Below, piece by piece: positions 12,100-20,500 of a stretch of 64,000 nt of DNA. Within the stretch, counting starts at the first letter, position 1, and each line of letters starts with the position of its first letter. The DNA comes from Symbiodinium natans. Taxonomy: Eukaryota; Sar; Dinophyceae; Suessiales; Symbiodiniaceae. Both the position numbers and the translations under genes were made by a program. The notes below the pieces were generated by a model. The model searched no databases, was not told the origin of the DNA, and saw only the letters and a program-made list of their open reading frames with translations. The stretch covers positions 1,310,687 through 1,374,686 of the forward strand of contig CAJNDS010002268.1 of assembly GCA_905221605.1 (NCBI GenBank), in the 5' to 3' direction.

Positions 12100-12517
12100 T
12101 TGAGGGTTAAGGGTTTAGGGTTTTGCCCTTAGGGTTTGGAGTTTTGGGTTTTGGGTTTGGGGTTTGGGGTTTGGGGTTTGGGGTTTGGGGTTTGGGGTTT
12201 GGGGTTTAGGACCCATTTCGCCAGGATCATCTTGCGTCAATACAGTTCGACCCGCCCTTTGTTCTCTCACAGATGCTGCCAGTCCCAATTGCCACTGTGA
12301 CATGCAACTCGGAAAGAAGCCAAGGAACTGGAAAGCGGAATCACTCGCGGATCCCCGCACATAAGTCACCGACACCAAGAAGTCGTAGAACAAAACTCGT
12401 GCTCTGGCAGCCTTTACCAAACATGGCTTTTGAAGAACAGGATTGCGCACAGGACTCCTTCAGAATCTGCCGCCCAACTCGGTTGAAGGAACCCACAGGA
12501 TCTGCAAGGTCGTACTC
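2131..12517 (-). CDS. Farnesyl/polyprenyl diphosphate synthase, split into 22 small exons (5' end unresolved)
   Basis: Trans-prenyltransferase that condenses isopentenyl diphosphate with allylic diphosphates in isoprenoid synthesis. Exons: 12517-12458, 12028-11988, 11254-11201, 10387-10315, 9197-9129, 9055-8982, 8806-8752, 8416-8384, 8277-8246, 7788-7719, 7588-7557, 7334-7280, 7025-6973, 6719-6698, 6316-6269, 5311-5294, 5171-5115, 4185-4114, 3710-3654, 3543-3484, 2407-2355, 2251-2131. They sum to 1209 nt, 402 residues plus stop, and every phase agrees. Family landmarks appear in order: [73 protein letters not shown]. Introns are GC-AG, GT-AG or GA-AG and are largely telomere-like repeat. The reading was assembled by homology to family consensus from memory. 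Exon edges at 12028, 6973, 8246 and 2355 are the least certain. The C-terminal tail is ~30 residues longer than usual. Confidence 0.88.
3022..3155 (-). repeat. CCCTAAA array inside an FPPS-like intron
   Basis: About nineteen CCCTAAA units lying between exons 20 and 21 of the FPPS-like gene. On the gene's sense strand this is TTTAGGG, which carries both a GT and a TTTAG acceptor-like string in every unit. Confidence 0.95.
3151..3330. mobile_element. Foldback element, family with TCATGGG ends (partial)
   Basis: The right end (3296-3330) reads GGTAGTGTAGAGGGGGTAGTAGGG then ACTCATGA and matches the right end of the complete copy at 6088-6246. The interior TTAAGCCTAATTAA is also shared. The left inverted repeat is missing and unrelated sequence is inserted. 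Confidence 0.6.
3484..3710 (-). CDS. FPPS-like exons 19 and 20
   Basis: Exons 3710-3654 ([19 protein letters not shown]) and 3543-3484 ([20 protein letters not shown]) match the C-terminal helices of the family (AKVKELYKELDLQ..F.EYE..SY..L). They are separated by a 110-bp GA-AG intron; the donor GA equals the first two bases of the next exon. Confidence 0.88.
4114..4185 (-). CDS. FPPS-like exon (SFLDEHYGK)
   Basis: Twenty-four codons: [11 protein letters not shown], then a Glu/Cys-rich stretch ending VEAKR. It matches the family's TLDENYGK...AEAKCK. The donor GTTAGG is the first unit of a short telomeric tract. Joined upstream to STPE at 5115. Confidence 0.88.
4985..5110 (-). repeat. CCCTAAA/CCCCAAA array inside an FPPS-like intron
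   Basis: About seventeen units alternating CCCTAAA and CCCCAAA, ending directly against the exon at 5115-5171. Confidence 0.9.
5294..5311 (-). CDS. FPPS-like 18-nt microexon (VGTDIQ)
   Basis: Only six codons, matching the invariant K-I-G-T-D-I-Q-D of the family. Acceptor CCAAG; donor GAC. The next exon (5171-5115) also begins GAC and reads [10 protein letters not shown], so GTDIQ-DKKCSW is restored across the intron. One of the shortest exons one could call with confidence. Confidence 0.85.
6088..6246. mobile_element. Foldback element, family with TCATGGG ends (complete)
   Basis: Inverted ends of about 30 bp: TCATGGGTTCCCCTACTACC at the left, and the complement of TAGTAGGGACACCCATGA at the right. 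A poly-C/poly-G stem lies inside. No coding capacity. It sits in the intron after the second Asp-rich exon. Confidence 0.75.
6269..6316 (-). CDS. FPPS-like exon with second Asp-rich motif
   Basis: Sixteen codons beginning [19 protein letters not shown] is the SARM that binds the second magnesium cluster. Acceptor CGCAG; probable GA donor after CAA. A foldback element (6088-6246) occupies the start of the following intron. Confidence 0.92.
6698..6719 (-). CDS. FPPS-like 22-nt microexon (LMGIYFQ)
   Basis: Only 22 nt. It supplies the YFQ immediately before the second Asp-rich motif (family LGEYFQ). Flanked by an AG acceptor and a GC donor. The exact donor of the preceding exon is ambiguous by multiples of three in a CTG run; the choice at 6973 gives the family's usual length. 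Confidence 0.75.
7160..7270 (+). repeat. Variant GGGTTGA array
   Basis: A local homogenised variant, GGGTTGA instead of GGGTTTA, repeated about nine times. The same variant is seen in the opposite orientation at 10205-10280 (CCCTCAA). It suggests local tandem expansion after a single substitution rather than direct telomerase synthesis. Confidence 0.85.
7280..7334 (-). CDS. FPPS-like exon [18 protein letters not shown]
   Basis: Almost identical to the family consensus [15 protein letters not shown], which contains the Lys-Thr that contacts the allylic diphosphate. Acceptor TCCAG then G completing a codon begun at 7557; GT donor at 7279. The following exon (7025-6973) begins [15 protein letters not shown], the counterpart of VAGITDEKDLKQARD. 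Confidence 0.92.
7719..7788 (-). CDS. FPPS-like exon with FQTE.GQ motif
   Basis: Encodes [28 protein letters not shown] is conserved in the family next to the active site. It follows a 32-nt exon (8277-8246, [10 protein letters not shown]) and precedes a 32-nt exon (7588-7557, [11 protein letters not shown]). The junction to the next exon uses GAG followed by GC. Confidence 0.88.
8752..8806 (-). CDS. FPPS-like exon (NDF helix)
   Basis: Fifty-five nt encoding [15 protein letters not shown], corresponding to the family's VG.IAINDAFMLEAA. It joins to [11 protein letters not shown] (8416-8384, only 33 nt), giving [13 protein letters not shown] as in LEAA-IYKLLKSHF. Donor GTG and the first bases of the next exon, GTG, are identical. 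Confidence 0.88.
8982..9055 (-). CDS. FPPS-like exon with the first Asp-rich motif
   Basis: Encodes [24 protein letters not shown] is the magnesium-binding FARM, and the RR pair and CWY are conserved. The two positions four and five residues before the first Asp, normally aromatic in FPP synthases, are Met and Cys here. It is separated from the preceding exon (9197-9129, ...VEYLQ) by a 73-nt GC-AG intron, the shortest in the gene and one of the few without telomeric repeat. Confidence 0.92.
9355..9660. repeat. Head-to-head telomere-like arrays
   Basis: CCCCAAA/CCCTAAA at 9355-9470 is followed, after a 70-bp island, by TTTAGGG at 9545-9655. The two orientations could pair into a large hairpin. 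Both lie in the intron between exons 10387-10315 and 9197-9129. Confidence 0.9.
10315..10387 (-). CDS. FPPS-like exon with the GGK..R substrate motif
   Basis: Twenty-four codons beginning in the middle of [14 protein letters not shown]. In the family this Gly-Gly-Lys plus Arg binds the diphosphate of isopentenyl diphosphate. The upstream exon (11254-11201) ends in EYNT, so the junction reads YNT-Q-GGK, matching the family's YNTPGGK. The exon ends GACGGC and the next bases are GTTAGGGTTTAGGG, so the donor is the first unit of a telomeric tract. Confidence 0.9.
10432..10540 (+). repeat. TTTAGGG array upstream of the GGK..R exon
   Basis: Fifteen units including GGGTTTG variants, in the intron between exons 11254-11201 and 10387-10315. 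Confidence 0.9.
11304..11414. mobile_element. Small foldback element with ~36-bp inverted ends
   Basis: Left ATATGGGTGGTTGTCAAG followed by ...GTCCCTTTTGGGG; right CCAAAAAGGGACCCC... then TTGACAGCTACCCATAT. The two halves pair over ~36 bp with few mismatches around a ~35-bp loop. No ORF. It lies upstream of the exon at 11254. Confidence 0.8.
11779..11863. mobile_element. Small foldback element with GGGATGTTCCCCC ends
   Basis: Perfect 13-bp inverted ends, GGGATGTTCCCCC and GGGGGAACATCCC, enclosing an AT-rich interior. Related right ends occur at 28556-28586 (AAGGGGGAACATCCC) and 38075-38093 (GGGGGGAACCTCCC), both next to a similar TACTAAGGA/CCCTACT interior. Confidence 0.7.
12057..12102 (+). 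repeat. GA dinucleotide repeat
   Basis: About 20 GA units, which on the minus strand is a CT tract. It lies upstream of exon 12028-11988 and could serve as part of its polypyrimidine tract. Confidence 0.9.
12458..12517 (-). CDS. FPPS-like exon 1 of those resolved (N-terminal helix)
   Basis: Acceptor GGCAG then 20 codons ending at a GA donor. It contains [11 protein letters not shown], which fits the first helix of the family (compare 'FxxVFxxIxEEL'). The frame stays open upstream to about 12580 (SPDWRFTSRTAPWQ), so the exon may be longer than drawn. It joins in phase to [14 protein letters not shown] at 12028-11988. Confidence 0.6.
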
Positions 12518-12780
12518 CTGCCAGGGTGCCGTGCGGCTGGTGAACCGCCAGTCGGGAGAAAAGCTCAGGATGATTAGGGCCTTGAGGGTGTTTAGGGTTT
12601 AGGGTTTAAGGTTTAGGGTTTAGAGTTTAGGGTTTAGGGTTTAGGGTTTCGGCGTGCCTCTGTGTACTCTGTTGTGAACGCAGGTTTTCCGTGCGGCCAG
12701 GACGTCGCTGGATTCGCCTGAAGCCATAATAGGACAGTCCATCATGCCGCCAGGCACACCCACATCCGGGAGACACAACC

Positions 12781-12887
12781 ACTTGGAGGTTCAGGATACT
12801 TATAACCCTACTTATAACCCTACTTATAAGCCCCCTAGGTCTCCAAAAATTATAGCTGTTGTCATAAGTACCCATGAACCTGCAAGT
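12781..12887. mobile_element. Small foldback element, GGAGGTTCA family
   Basis: Ends ACTTGGAGGTTCAGGATACT and the complement of ATAAGTACCCATGAACCTGC form an imperfect ~25-bp inverted pair around a run of TACTTATAACCC repeats. Related copies: 15081-15161, 15254-15354 and, more degenerate, 8850-8945. Confidence 0.7.
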
Positions 12888-13039
12888 AGAGATGCTAAGA
12901 ACCGCGCCCCCACGCCGTCCTCCAAACCTGTCAGCATGAACACAACACACCAAAACGCTGATCGTCAGGCAGCTGCAGATCAAGTTCAGGTCCCCAAAGA
13001 GCCCAACACCCCCGTGGAAAAGCAAAGCAGTGTACCCTA

Positions 13040-13870
13040 AATCAGAATAAGGGTCCCTCTATGGTTTACGATAATATTCCCTAACGATAGGGCTCGTTGG
13101 GTCAAGCAGATTGAGGATCTGGCCAATGGCGGCTTCCAGGATTTCACTCCTGGCAGATGGCATCTGTCTCTGAACATGCCACCGGGCTACCAAAGGCCAC
13201 GCTGCTTGCACGTGGAAGTTCTCTAACCCTAAACCCTAAACCCTAAACCCTAAACCCTAAACCCTAAACCGTGGTACCTTAAAAAATGAGGCGGAATACA
13301 ACGTAGTAGCGCCAGAAGCAGCCACAAAGTTCAGGCAGCCATGTCCTGCTTTTCGTTGCCGTGCTGCAAACTGCTGTGCCTGATCGGCGAAGTCACAGCG
13401 ACGCTGTGTTGCGGTTTAGGGTTTAGAGGGTTTGGGGTTTAGAGGGTTTAGGGTTTAGGGTTTCGGGTTGCGGGTTTAGGGTTTGGGGTTTAGGGCTTAG
13501 GGTTGCCAAGCGCAGCAGCGACAGCCACAGCCAGCATGTGGCCGGCCTTGGGATCGGCGAGCCTTGAGCAATGGCACATGGAAGAGTTTGCAGGGACTCC
13601 GATACGCCCTTAATTAAGGAATTTGAGGGATGTCCCTTAAGTTATAATAGGGATCCGTATATGGCTTAAGGAAGATTCCTTGTTTTAATATTCCTTAAAC
13701 TAGGAATATCCCTTAAGTTTTACTAGGGAGGAATATTCCTTAATTGAAGGATGTCCCTTAAGTTACAAAAGGGATCCTTATATGGTTTAAGGAATAATCC
13801 TTACTTATGGAATATCTTGGGATTCTCCCCCTTATATTCACAGTCATCCCTTAAATGGTATACCTCTGGG
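13040..13870. other. Coding-like islands and low-complexity foldback cluster, product unknown
   Basis: Islands at 13090-13215, 13300-13410 and 13505-13600 are open in frame on one or both strands. The minus strand at 13400-13300 reads RRCDFADQAQQFAARQRK; the plus strand at 13098-13210 reads QIEDLANGGFQDFTPGRWH. I cannot decide strand or family. Between 13605 and 13850 several copies of GGAATATTCCTTAA-like and CCCTTAAGTTA-like words form overlapping inverted repeats, related to the AATACCCCTT foldback family. Confidence 0.4.
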
Positions 13871-14699
13871 TTGATGGGTCGTTCGGTCAGACCAGAGGCC
13901 AATCAGGGCACATAGAGAAAGGGTGGGAGGTTTTTTGCCGCGACTTATATTTTAAGATCTTAGTTGAACCATTTCCTTGGCTTTCCCTAGAAAAAACTCT
14001 TGCCGCATTGTAATAGGCTTTTTCCTAGGAAAAACTCGATTGCCGCCGTTTGGTCAAAGTTCCTTGGTTTCCCTTGGAAAATTCTGTTGGAATGGTACTA
14101 ATATTATTTTGTTCCCTCCTTCTTTTCGTTCTTTCGTTCTTTATTTCTTCAACTTTCGTTCCGTCCTCTTCTTCCTCGATCCTCCCGCTGAAAAATCTGG
14201 GGAATGTTTCTGCATCCGGAAGACTCGCCGCGCGAGCCATCTACAGGCAATGTAAGCATGACAACTCGCACGTCAACTAAGCACTTACAACACTGTATGG
14301 GGGTTAGGGTTTCGGGTGGGGGTTGGAGCGGGCGCGAGTTGTCGCTCAGTGTGTACGGGCCATGCCATCTGGAGCAGAAAAGACCAGAAGCCTCGAGCAA
14401 GAATGAGTTGCTGTGATATGACTCCATCCATACCCTTACCCCGACCAAAAGAACCCATAGTGTACAAGCAAAACTGGGGACCTCCGAACAGGATTTTCAG
14501 CCGGGATCAAGTGCATGCTTGCAAGAATCCCAAACCCCACACCACATCACCGTGGGGGGGGAAACCATGAAAGAGAGGCTTGCAATGGCCCGGGAGGTTT
14601 CATCTCCCTGCCCTTGATAGGGAACCAGGGAAGCAGAGTGCGTTACACCCCATACTATGTCTATGCCTAGACCCAAATATTCTAACTAACAAATTACCC

Positions 14700-14855
14700 T
14701 AACACGTAAACCCCAAACCCTACAAGCCCCAAACCCTACAAGCCCCAAACCCTGGACCCCACACCCTAAACCCCAAACCCTAAACCCCAAACCCTAAACC
14801 CCGAAGCCCTAAACCCCGAAGCCCTAAACCCTAAACCCTAAACCCTAAACCCTAA
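14700..14855 (-). repeat. CCCTAAA/CCCCAAA array with 14-bp higher-order units
   Basis: Contains CCCCAAACCCTACAAG repeated, then CCCCGAAGCCCTAAA repeated, then plain CCCTAAA, showing secondary tandem expansion of diverged telomeric units. Confidence 0.85.
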
Positions 14856-14859
14856 ACCC

Positions 14860-14947
14860 ATCCCCCAGCCTTGGCGCGCCGCGCCCCGCGGCTAAGCGCC
14901 GCAGTCGCGCCCAGCAGCGCACCGGCGGCCACGGCCCCAGAAGCTAC
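14860..14947 (-). CDS. Possible leader exon 2 (hydrophobic Ala/Gly-rich)
   Basis: Acceptor GCCCAG at 14948, then VASGAVAAGALLGATAAL followed by SRGARRAKAGG. A small-residue hydrophobic helix followed by basic residues resembles the transit region of dinoflagellate plastid-targeted proteins or a membrane anchor. It joins in phase to the ATG exon at 15481-15401 (TR|VAS). What follows it downstream is unresolved; it may feed the FPPS-like gene. The 3' boundary is approximate. Confidence 0.5.
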
Positions 14948-15080
14948 CTGGGCACCCAGACAGCACGATACTTCACGACTTAGGGTTTAGGGTTAGGGTT
15001 TAGGGTTTAGGGTTTAGGGTTTAGGGTTTAGGGTTTAGGGTTTAGGGTCTAGGGTTTAGGGATGCAAAGAGTGTATACCT

Positions 15081-15161
15081 GGAGGTTCATGGGTAGCAAT
15101 ATGTAGGGGTTAGAAGCACCCTAAAACCTCGAACCCGACTTATAACTACCCGTGAACCTCC
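15081..15161. mobile_element. Small foldback element, GGAGGTTCA family
   Basis: GGAGGTTCATGGGTAG at the left and CTACCCGTGAACCTCC at the right are a 16-bp inverted pair with one mismatch. The interior contains TATAACT/TAGGGGTTA words shared with 12781-12887. Confidence 0.8.
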
Positions 15162-15253
15162 CAGCATTCGTTGACGAAGGGATAGTATTGGCCTCTTTGA
15201 ATCATTGAAGCTCGCGAAGACCTGTTTCCTTCTGGGGTGCCCTCAAGATCCCT

Positions 15254-15354
15254 ACTTGAAGGTTCATGGTACTTACTAACCAATTATTTATAACTGTACT
15301 TATAACCCCACTTATAATACCCCTAAAGGGCCTTATAGGGGTTATCCTTCAAGT
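15254..15354. mobile_element. Small foldback element, GGAGGTTCA family
   Basis: ACTTGAAGGTTCATGG at the left and CCTTCAAGT at the right; interior of repeated ACTTATAACC words. Lies immediately downstream (minus strand) of the candidate ATG exon, just inside its intron. Confidence 0.65.
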
Positions 15355-15400
15355 AACTCAACGTCCAGGGGGCATTGCCACCTGGCCCGCGGCTCGCCAC

Positions 15401-15481
15401 GCGCGTGGGCGAGTGCTCCAGGCCCGAGGGCGCGACAGCTCGCTGCACCAAAGGTGCGAGGAAGGCCGAGTCGACTGCCAT
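15401..15481 (-). CDS. Possible first coding exon (ATG)
   Basis: Twenty-seven codons starting ATG: MAVDSAFLAPLVQRAVAPSG and then LEHSPTR, GC-rich, ending at a GT donor. The first bases of the next exon are also GT. The minus-strand frame also extends upstream through FLARVFFSRSCSQLLA, so an earlier Met is possible. It is the nearest plausible start upstream of the FPPS-like exons, but ~2.9 kb separates it from 12517 and the chain of exons between is not established. Confidence 0.5.
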
Positions 15482-15899
15482 GGCTAGCAGTTGGGAGCAG
15501 CTACGGCTGAAAAAAACCCTGGCAAGAAAGCCCGCAGCCGCCAGCATCACACGCTCGCAGGGGAGTCACACGTACACCCCCCCCAAACCCTAAGCTCCAA
15601 ACCCTTCCGTCTTACTACCGACCGCCCCCCAAAACCCTAAGCTCCAAACCCTTCCGTCTGACCGGAGCACCAGCCACAGGTTCCGTGTGGCGCACAAGCA
15701 TTTCTCTCTCCGACTGGGGGTTTCAGATGAGGGGCGAAAAGAGGGACCCCAAGGGGCTGTTCCGTAGGGACTTTAGAAGCCCTATGCGGGGAATAGGGGG
15801 AATATGTGGGGGCCGTAGGATGAAGTGGCTAGGAGGGGGGCGCCCTAAACCCTAAACCCTCAATGCCTCGATATACCCTTTAAGGGACTATAAACGGGC

Positions 15900-17329
15900 C
15901 TTTTTTATGCCCTTTAAAGACTCATTCCCTTCTGAGAACCAGCCAGTTTCCTTTTTGCAAGAGGAAAAGCGATCCGACTACACCTCGCACGACTCAGGCT
16001 TCACCTGCCGCGGCCTTGCACAAAATGAATGTGGGGTTTGGGGCTTGGGGGTTAGAATGTAGGGGTTAGGGTTTCAGGTTTAGGGTTTAGGGCTTAGGGT
16101 CTAGGGTTGAGGGTTTAGGGTTTAGGGTTTAGGGTTTAGGGTTTAGGGTTTAGGGTTTAGGGTTTAGGGTTTAGGGTTTAGGGTTTAGGGTTTAGGGTTT
16201 AGGGTTTAGGGTTTAGGGTCTGGGTGATAGGATTCTTGGGACTCAGGAGTGCACGGCAGCAGGAACACCCCAGACTCCAGTAACCCTTACTCGGAAGCCC
16301 CTTTGTCTTAGCAAGTAGGGTATGAAGTTGGTGCCGGGGATGATACTAAGTAGACTTGCCGCATCAAGAGGGCTTCCAAGCAAGAAAGGAAAGCTCCCTG
16401 AACTACGTGAAAAGGAGTGTTCCTTGACTCAGGGAGTCTGCATAAGATGCGGAGCAAGTACTAAACCGATAAACACGAGAATCCATAATAGCTAAGATGA
16501 CCAAGATAGATAGGATAAATACGGCAAAATTCACAACAAATGTCAATATACTACCTCTCCACCACCAGTACTTCGAAAGATGCACCAATCCCGAGTGTTG
16601 AAAGGGATGAAAGGATGCTGGGCGGGCTAGGGTTTAGGGTTTCGGAGCCTTTGCCACTTGATCTCTTGTGGAAGTTTGCTTTGGTGTTGAGGCTATTTGG
16701 GCCCTGCCGTGCGATCCGATTGTCAGGCTCAAGACTATGGCTTTGCTTCATAATCATGATGGTAACTGTAACGGGGTTGGGGTAGGGGATAATACTGGTA
16801 ATTCTTGAGGTTCCTGTATTGAAACCCAACGCCCAAATACCCGCCTGCACTGCAAACCTCTGGATCGCATCCAACACCTGCCGGCTCCAGGCGGGTTACG
16901 GTTCTGTAGGGTTTAGGGTTTAGGGTTAGCGTTCGGGGATTGCGGTTTGGAGTTTGGGGCTTGGGGTTTGGGGTTCGGGGTGTGCGGTTGACTCGGACTT
17001 GGAGCTTCATTCCGATCCATGGGACTTAGGGTATAAGGCTCTTAAACTAAGTTTCCATGATAGGGCAAAGAATGTGAGGGTTTCCGAAAATAGGGGTACC
17101 CCTTTAAAATACCCAACTAGAATGGCATCCCCCCTTCAAAGGGACCCCCCAAAAGGGCACCCCTACTTTCGGAAACCCCGATGTGGTTCCCTTGAACCCG
17201 AAACCCCACGTGCATCCGCGCTGCAGCACAGCAGCAGCAACGATGAAGATGTCCAGCGTTACAAGCTGACCTGGGCATGCGGCTCTCCCCAAGATCCCCT
17301 ACGACCTGCCACCTAAGACAATACAACAA

Positions 17330-17383
<54 letters not shown>

Positions 17384-17405
17384 CAGTAGCAGTAGCAGTA
17401 GTAGC

Positions 17406-17440
<35 letters not shown>

Positions 17441-17536
17441 CAGTAGTAGCAGTAGTAGCAGTAGTAGCAGTAGTAGCAGCAGTAGTAGTAGTAGTAGCAG
17501 TAGTACTAGTACTAGTACTAGTACTAGTACTAGTAC

Positions 17537-17587
<51 letters not shown>

Positions 17588-20500
17588 GAGGAGTAGTAGT
17601 AGTACTGGTAGTAGTGCTAGTACTAGCATAAGAAATACTAGGTTGCGGATGTCATGAGGATGAAAAAATGGGGAATCAGAGAAATTAAGAGCATACAGGG
17701 TCGTCGGTTCAGCAGCAGCATGCAGAAATTGCAGCAAGTTGCTGATGATGTGCTCGCGCAGGCGCATCTTGTCCCTGAGCTGAGAGAAATCGCCTACCTG
17801 CATCCCTATACTACCATAAGTCATCATTGCTACTGTGACTAGTGTTGGTGCTACTACTGGTAATATTGCTGGGCTGGGCTTAGATCAGAGTGACCAGAGG
17901 TCTTCGAGCTCACTAAACTCATTGTCAGTCAGTATAATCAAGGAAACTACACATGCCTCTAGCGCTGCAATTTCAGTTATTTGACACCATCCAGCACCCC
18001 AATGCCACCTACCTTCCTTTCAAAGAATGTGCAAATCCCTTTTGCGCCCTCTCAATGGGATCTCTGCGAGTGAGGCAAGGAACACGAGCTCGTACAGTCT
18101 CTGCATATGGATGTAGTCATCGCGGGTCCAACGCCAGAGCCACCTCACACCCTATAACTGACCCGAAACCCTAAGCCCGAAACCCTCTCCAGCTGTTCTT
18201 GTTGGCTACTATTATTCTTAGTACTAAACCAATCCACCCCAGGAGGATCCCCAAAAAGCAAGGAGGACTCGGAGGCTTCACTGAGGGCTGCAACTCTTGC
18301 AACTTCAGCTAGAGGGCTTAGGAGGTTTGAGGTTTGGGGGGTTTGGGGTTTTTGGGTTGGGGGTTTGGGACCTGAAGGTTGAAGAGAGAGGGAGGGAGGC
18401 AGAAAGAGAGAGAGAGAGAAGAAAAAAGAATGTATATGTATATTTATATATATATATATATATTAAAAAGAAAAGACAGACCCTTGCCCCGTCCATCAAA
18501 GAGTTAAGCTATACAAGGGCTTTGTTAGGATAGTGAGGAATGCTTAGATTGAAAGAAGATGATTTTAAGATTCTGTTTCTTAGTTACTAAAGGTGTATCG
18601 GAGTTTCTGGGGAAAGCATAGTCATATTTGGTCCTTATCCGAGGGTGGGAGTCTGCGGGCCACAGTAAACCTAAACCCTTAACCCGAAACCCTAAACCCC
18701 AAACCCTAAACCCAGAACCATACAACATTTTGGGGTTTAGGGTTTCGGGGTGTAGGGTTTCGGGTTTGGGTTTATGGGTTTAAGGTTTCGGGGGGGTAGC
18801 TTTTAGGGCTTTGAGGTTTAAAGTTCAGGGTTTGATGGCAAGAGCGGGCTCCATCGCTCATACGATCTCTCGCTCAGACCGGTGATCCCGCCCGCAAGCC
18901 CGAACCCAATCCCGACACCCTGAGCCCGAAACCCCAAAGCCTCAAATCCAGCGCCTATGTTTCCAGATGAGGACGGGTATGTCATTACATTGACTAGTTC
19001 ATACTTATGTGATTGCACGATTCTATGTCTAGAGTGTACTCTGCATTGCTGTGCTTAGATTATGCTGATAGTATATTCACACACTGTTGTACTTCCTGTT
19101 ATACTACTACAATCTTACTGTTAAATGGCATTAGCCGTACTAGACTGTGCAGTACTCGACGCCCTCTGGGGGCCAGGCATGGTGCCAACATCATCAAAGT
19201 TTCTCTGCAGAGTGTGGAGCTCCCAGCCCTGACACAAGCTTTAGGGTCTAGGGTTTAGGGTTTAGGGTTTAGGGTTTAGGGTTTAGGGTTTAGGGTTTAG
19301 GGTTTGGGGGGTTTAGGGTTTAGGGTTCAAGGTTTTGGGTCTAGGGTCGAGGGTTTTGGGTCTAGGGTTCGACCTCCTGAGCTAAATATAGTACCATCAT
19401 AAGACTCATAGTGTTTAAACCTGCCCTCGGGTTTGTCTTGTAGCAAAAGTACTGACAAGAATGTAACACGAAGTCTAGCATAGGCATCCCTATGCGGCGT
19501 GGCATGTGCCTGGTCAGGCCTCTCTGCAAAAATGTCGTTCGTACGAAACCCACAGTTCAAGGCCGTCTGGCTTGCTTGTGCGGTTTTAAGTGCTAAGCAC
19601 ACCCTGAACCATCCTTCCGGCCTATGCTTCCCTGTCCCACTGAGGGTTGAAACATGAGGCTCGCAGGGTGCAGGTGGGGGGTAGCTTCCGGCCTCATAGG
19701 CTTTTGGAAGGCAAAGCCGCACGACTTCAAAGGGCAGGGATCCTTGGCAAACAACGCAAGGGGTTTAGGGTTTAGAGTTTAGGGTTTAGGGCTTAAGGTT
19801 TAGGGTGTAGGGTTTAGGGTTTGGGGATTGGGGTTAGGGTTTAGGGAAGCTGCTTCTGTGACTGGGAATGGCTGAGTTCTGCAGGCTGCGCTTAAAACTT
19901 GTGACATGTTGAGAAAAGGTACACGTACATGCCTTCCTGCTTCTGCACAGATAGGGGCATGAGAGCCAAAGATGCCGAAACAGAGCAAAGGAGAAACCGA
20001 AACCGAACACGTGTATCCACGTGTATCCACCTCTGTCACAGCTTCATCCTGTGCCGGCCTGTGACATAGCTCTACACAACCGGGTACTTGTCCAGGAACT
20101 CAGGGGTAATAGCATCATAGGGTGATATAGCAAAAAAAGTCTACCCTTAGTATAATAGCAAGTGAATTTATGTTCCTTAACAAGAACCCAAGCAAGGACG
20201 AGTACCCTGCACTATCCCCAGCTTTCGTTTCAGTGCTTGGGCTGGTTTGGGCGATAACTCGACCACTCAAAGCACACTCTCTAAAGAACCGGAGTCCCGA
20301 CACCCTCACCCCTCAACCCTAAACCCCAAACCCGAAACCTTGAAGCCTACACCCCAAACAGCTCTAAAAAGCCCTCGGAACTGCCACATATGGAGAGCTT
20401 CGGTAGCACTCCTTCTGGGAATTCTCCAGGCAGGTCGTTAATTTGCCGAACTTGCCTGCGAGCACGCAAAGAGAGAGGGGTTTAGGGTTTAGGGTTTAGG

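Noticed and set aside
13090-13215. Exon upstream of the synthase
   Set aside because: Plausible on both strands; no family motif and no secure splice partners.
17117-17827. 236-codon poly-Leu and 126-codon poly-Ser ORFs
   Set aside because: AGT trinucleotide microsatellite. Only the first ~35 residues of the minus frame look like a real exon.
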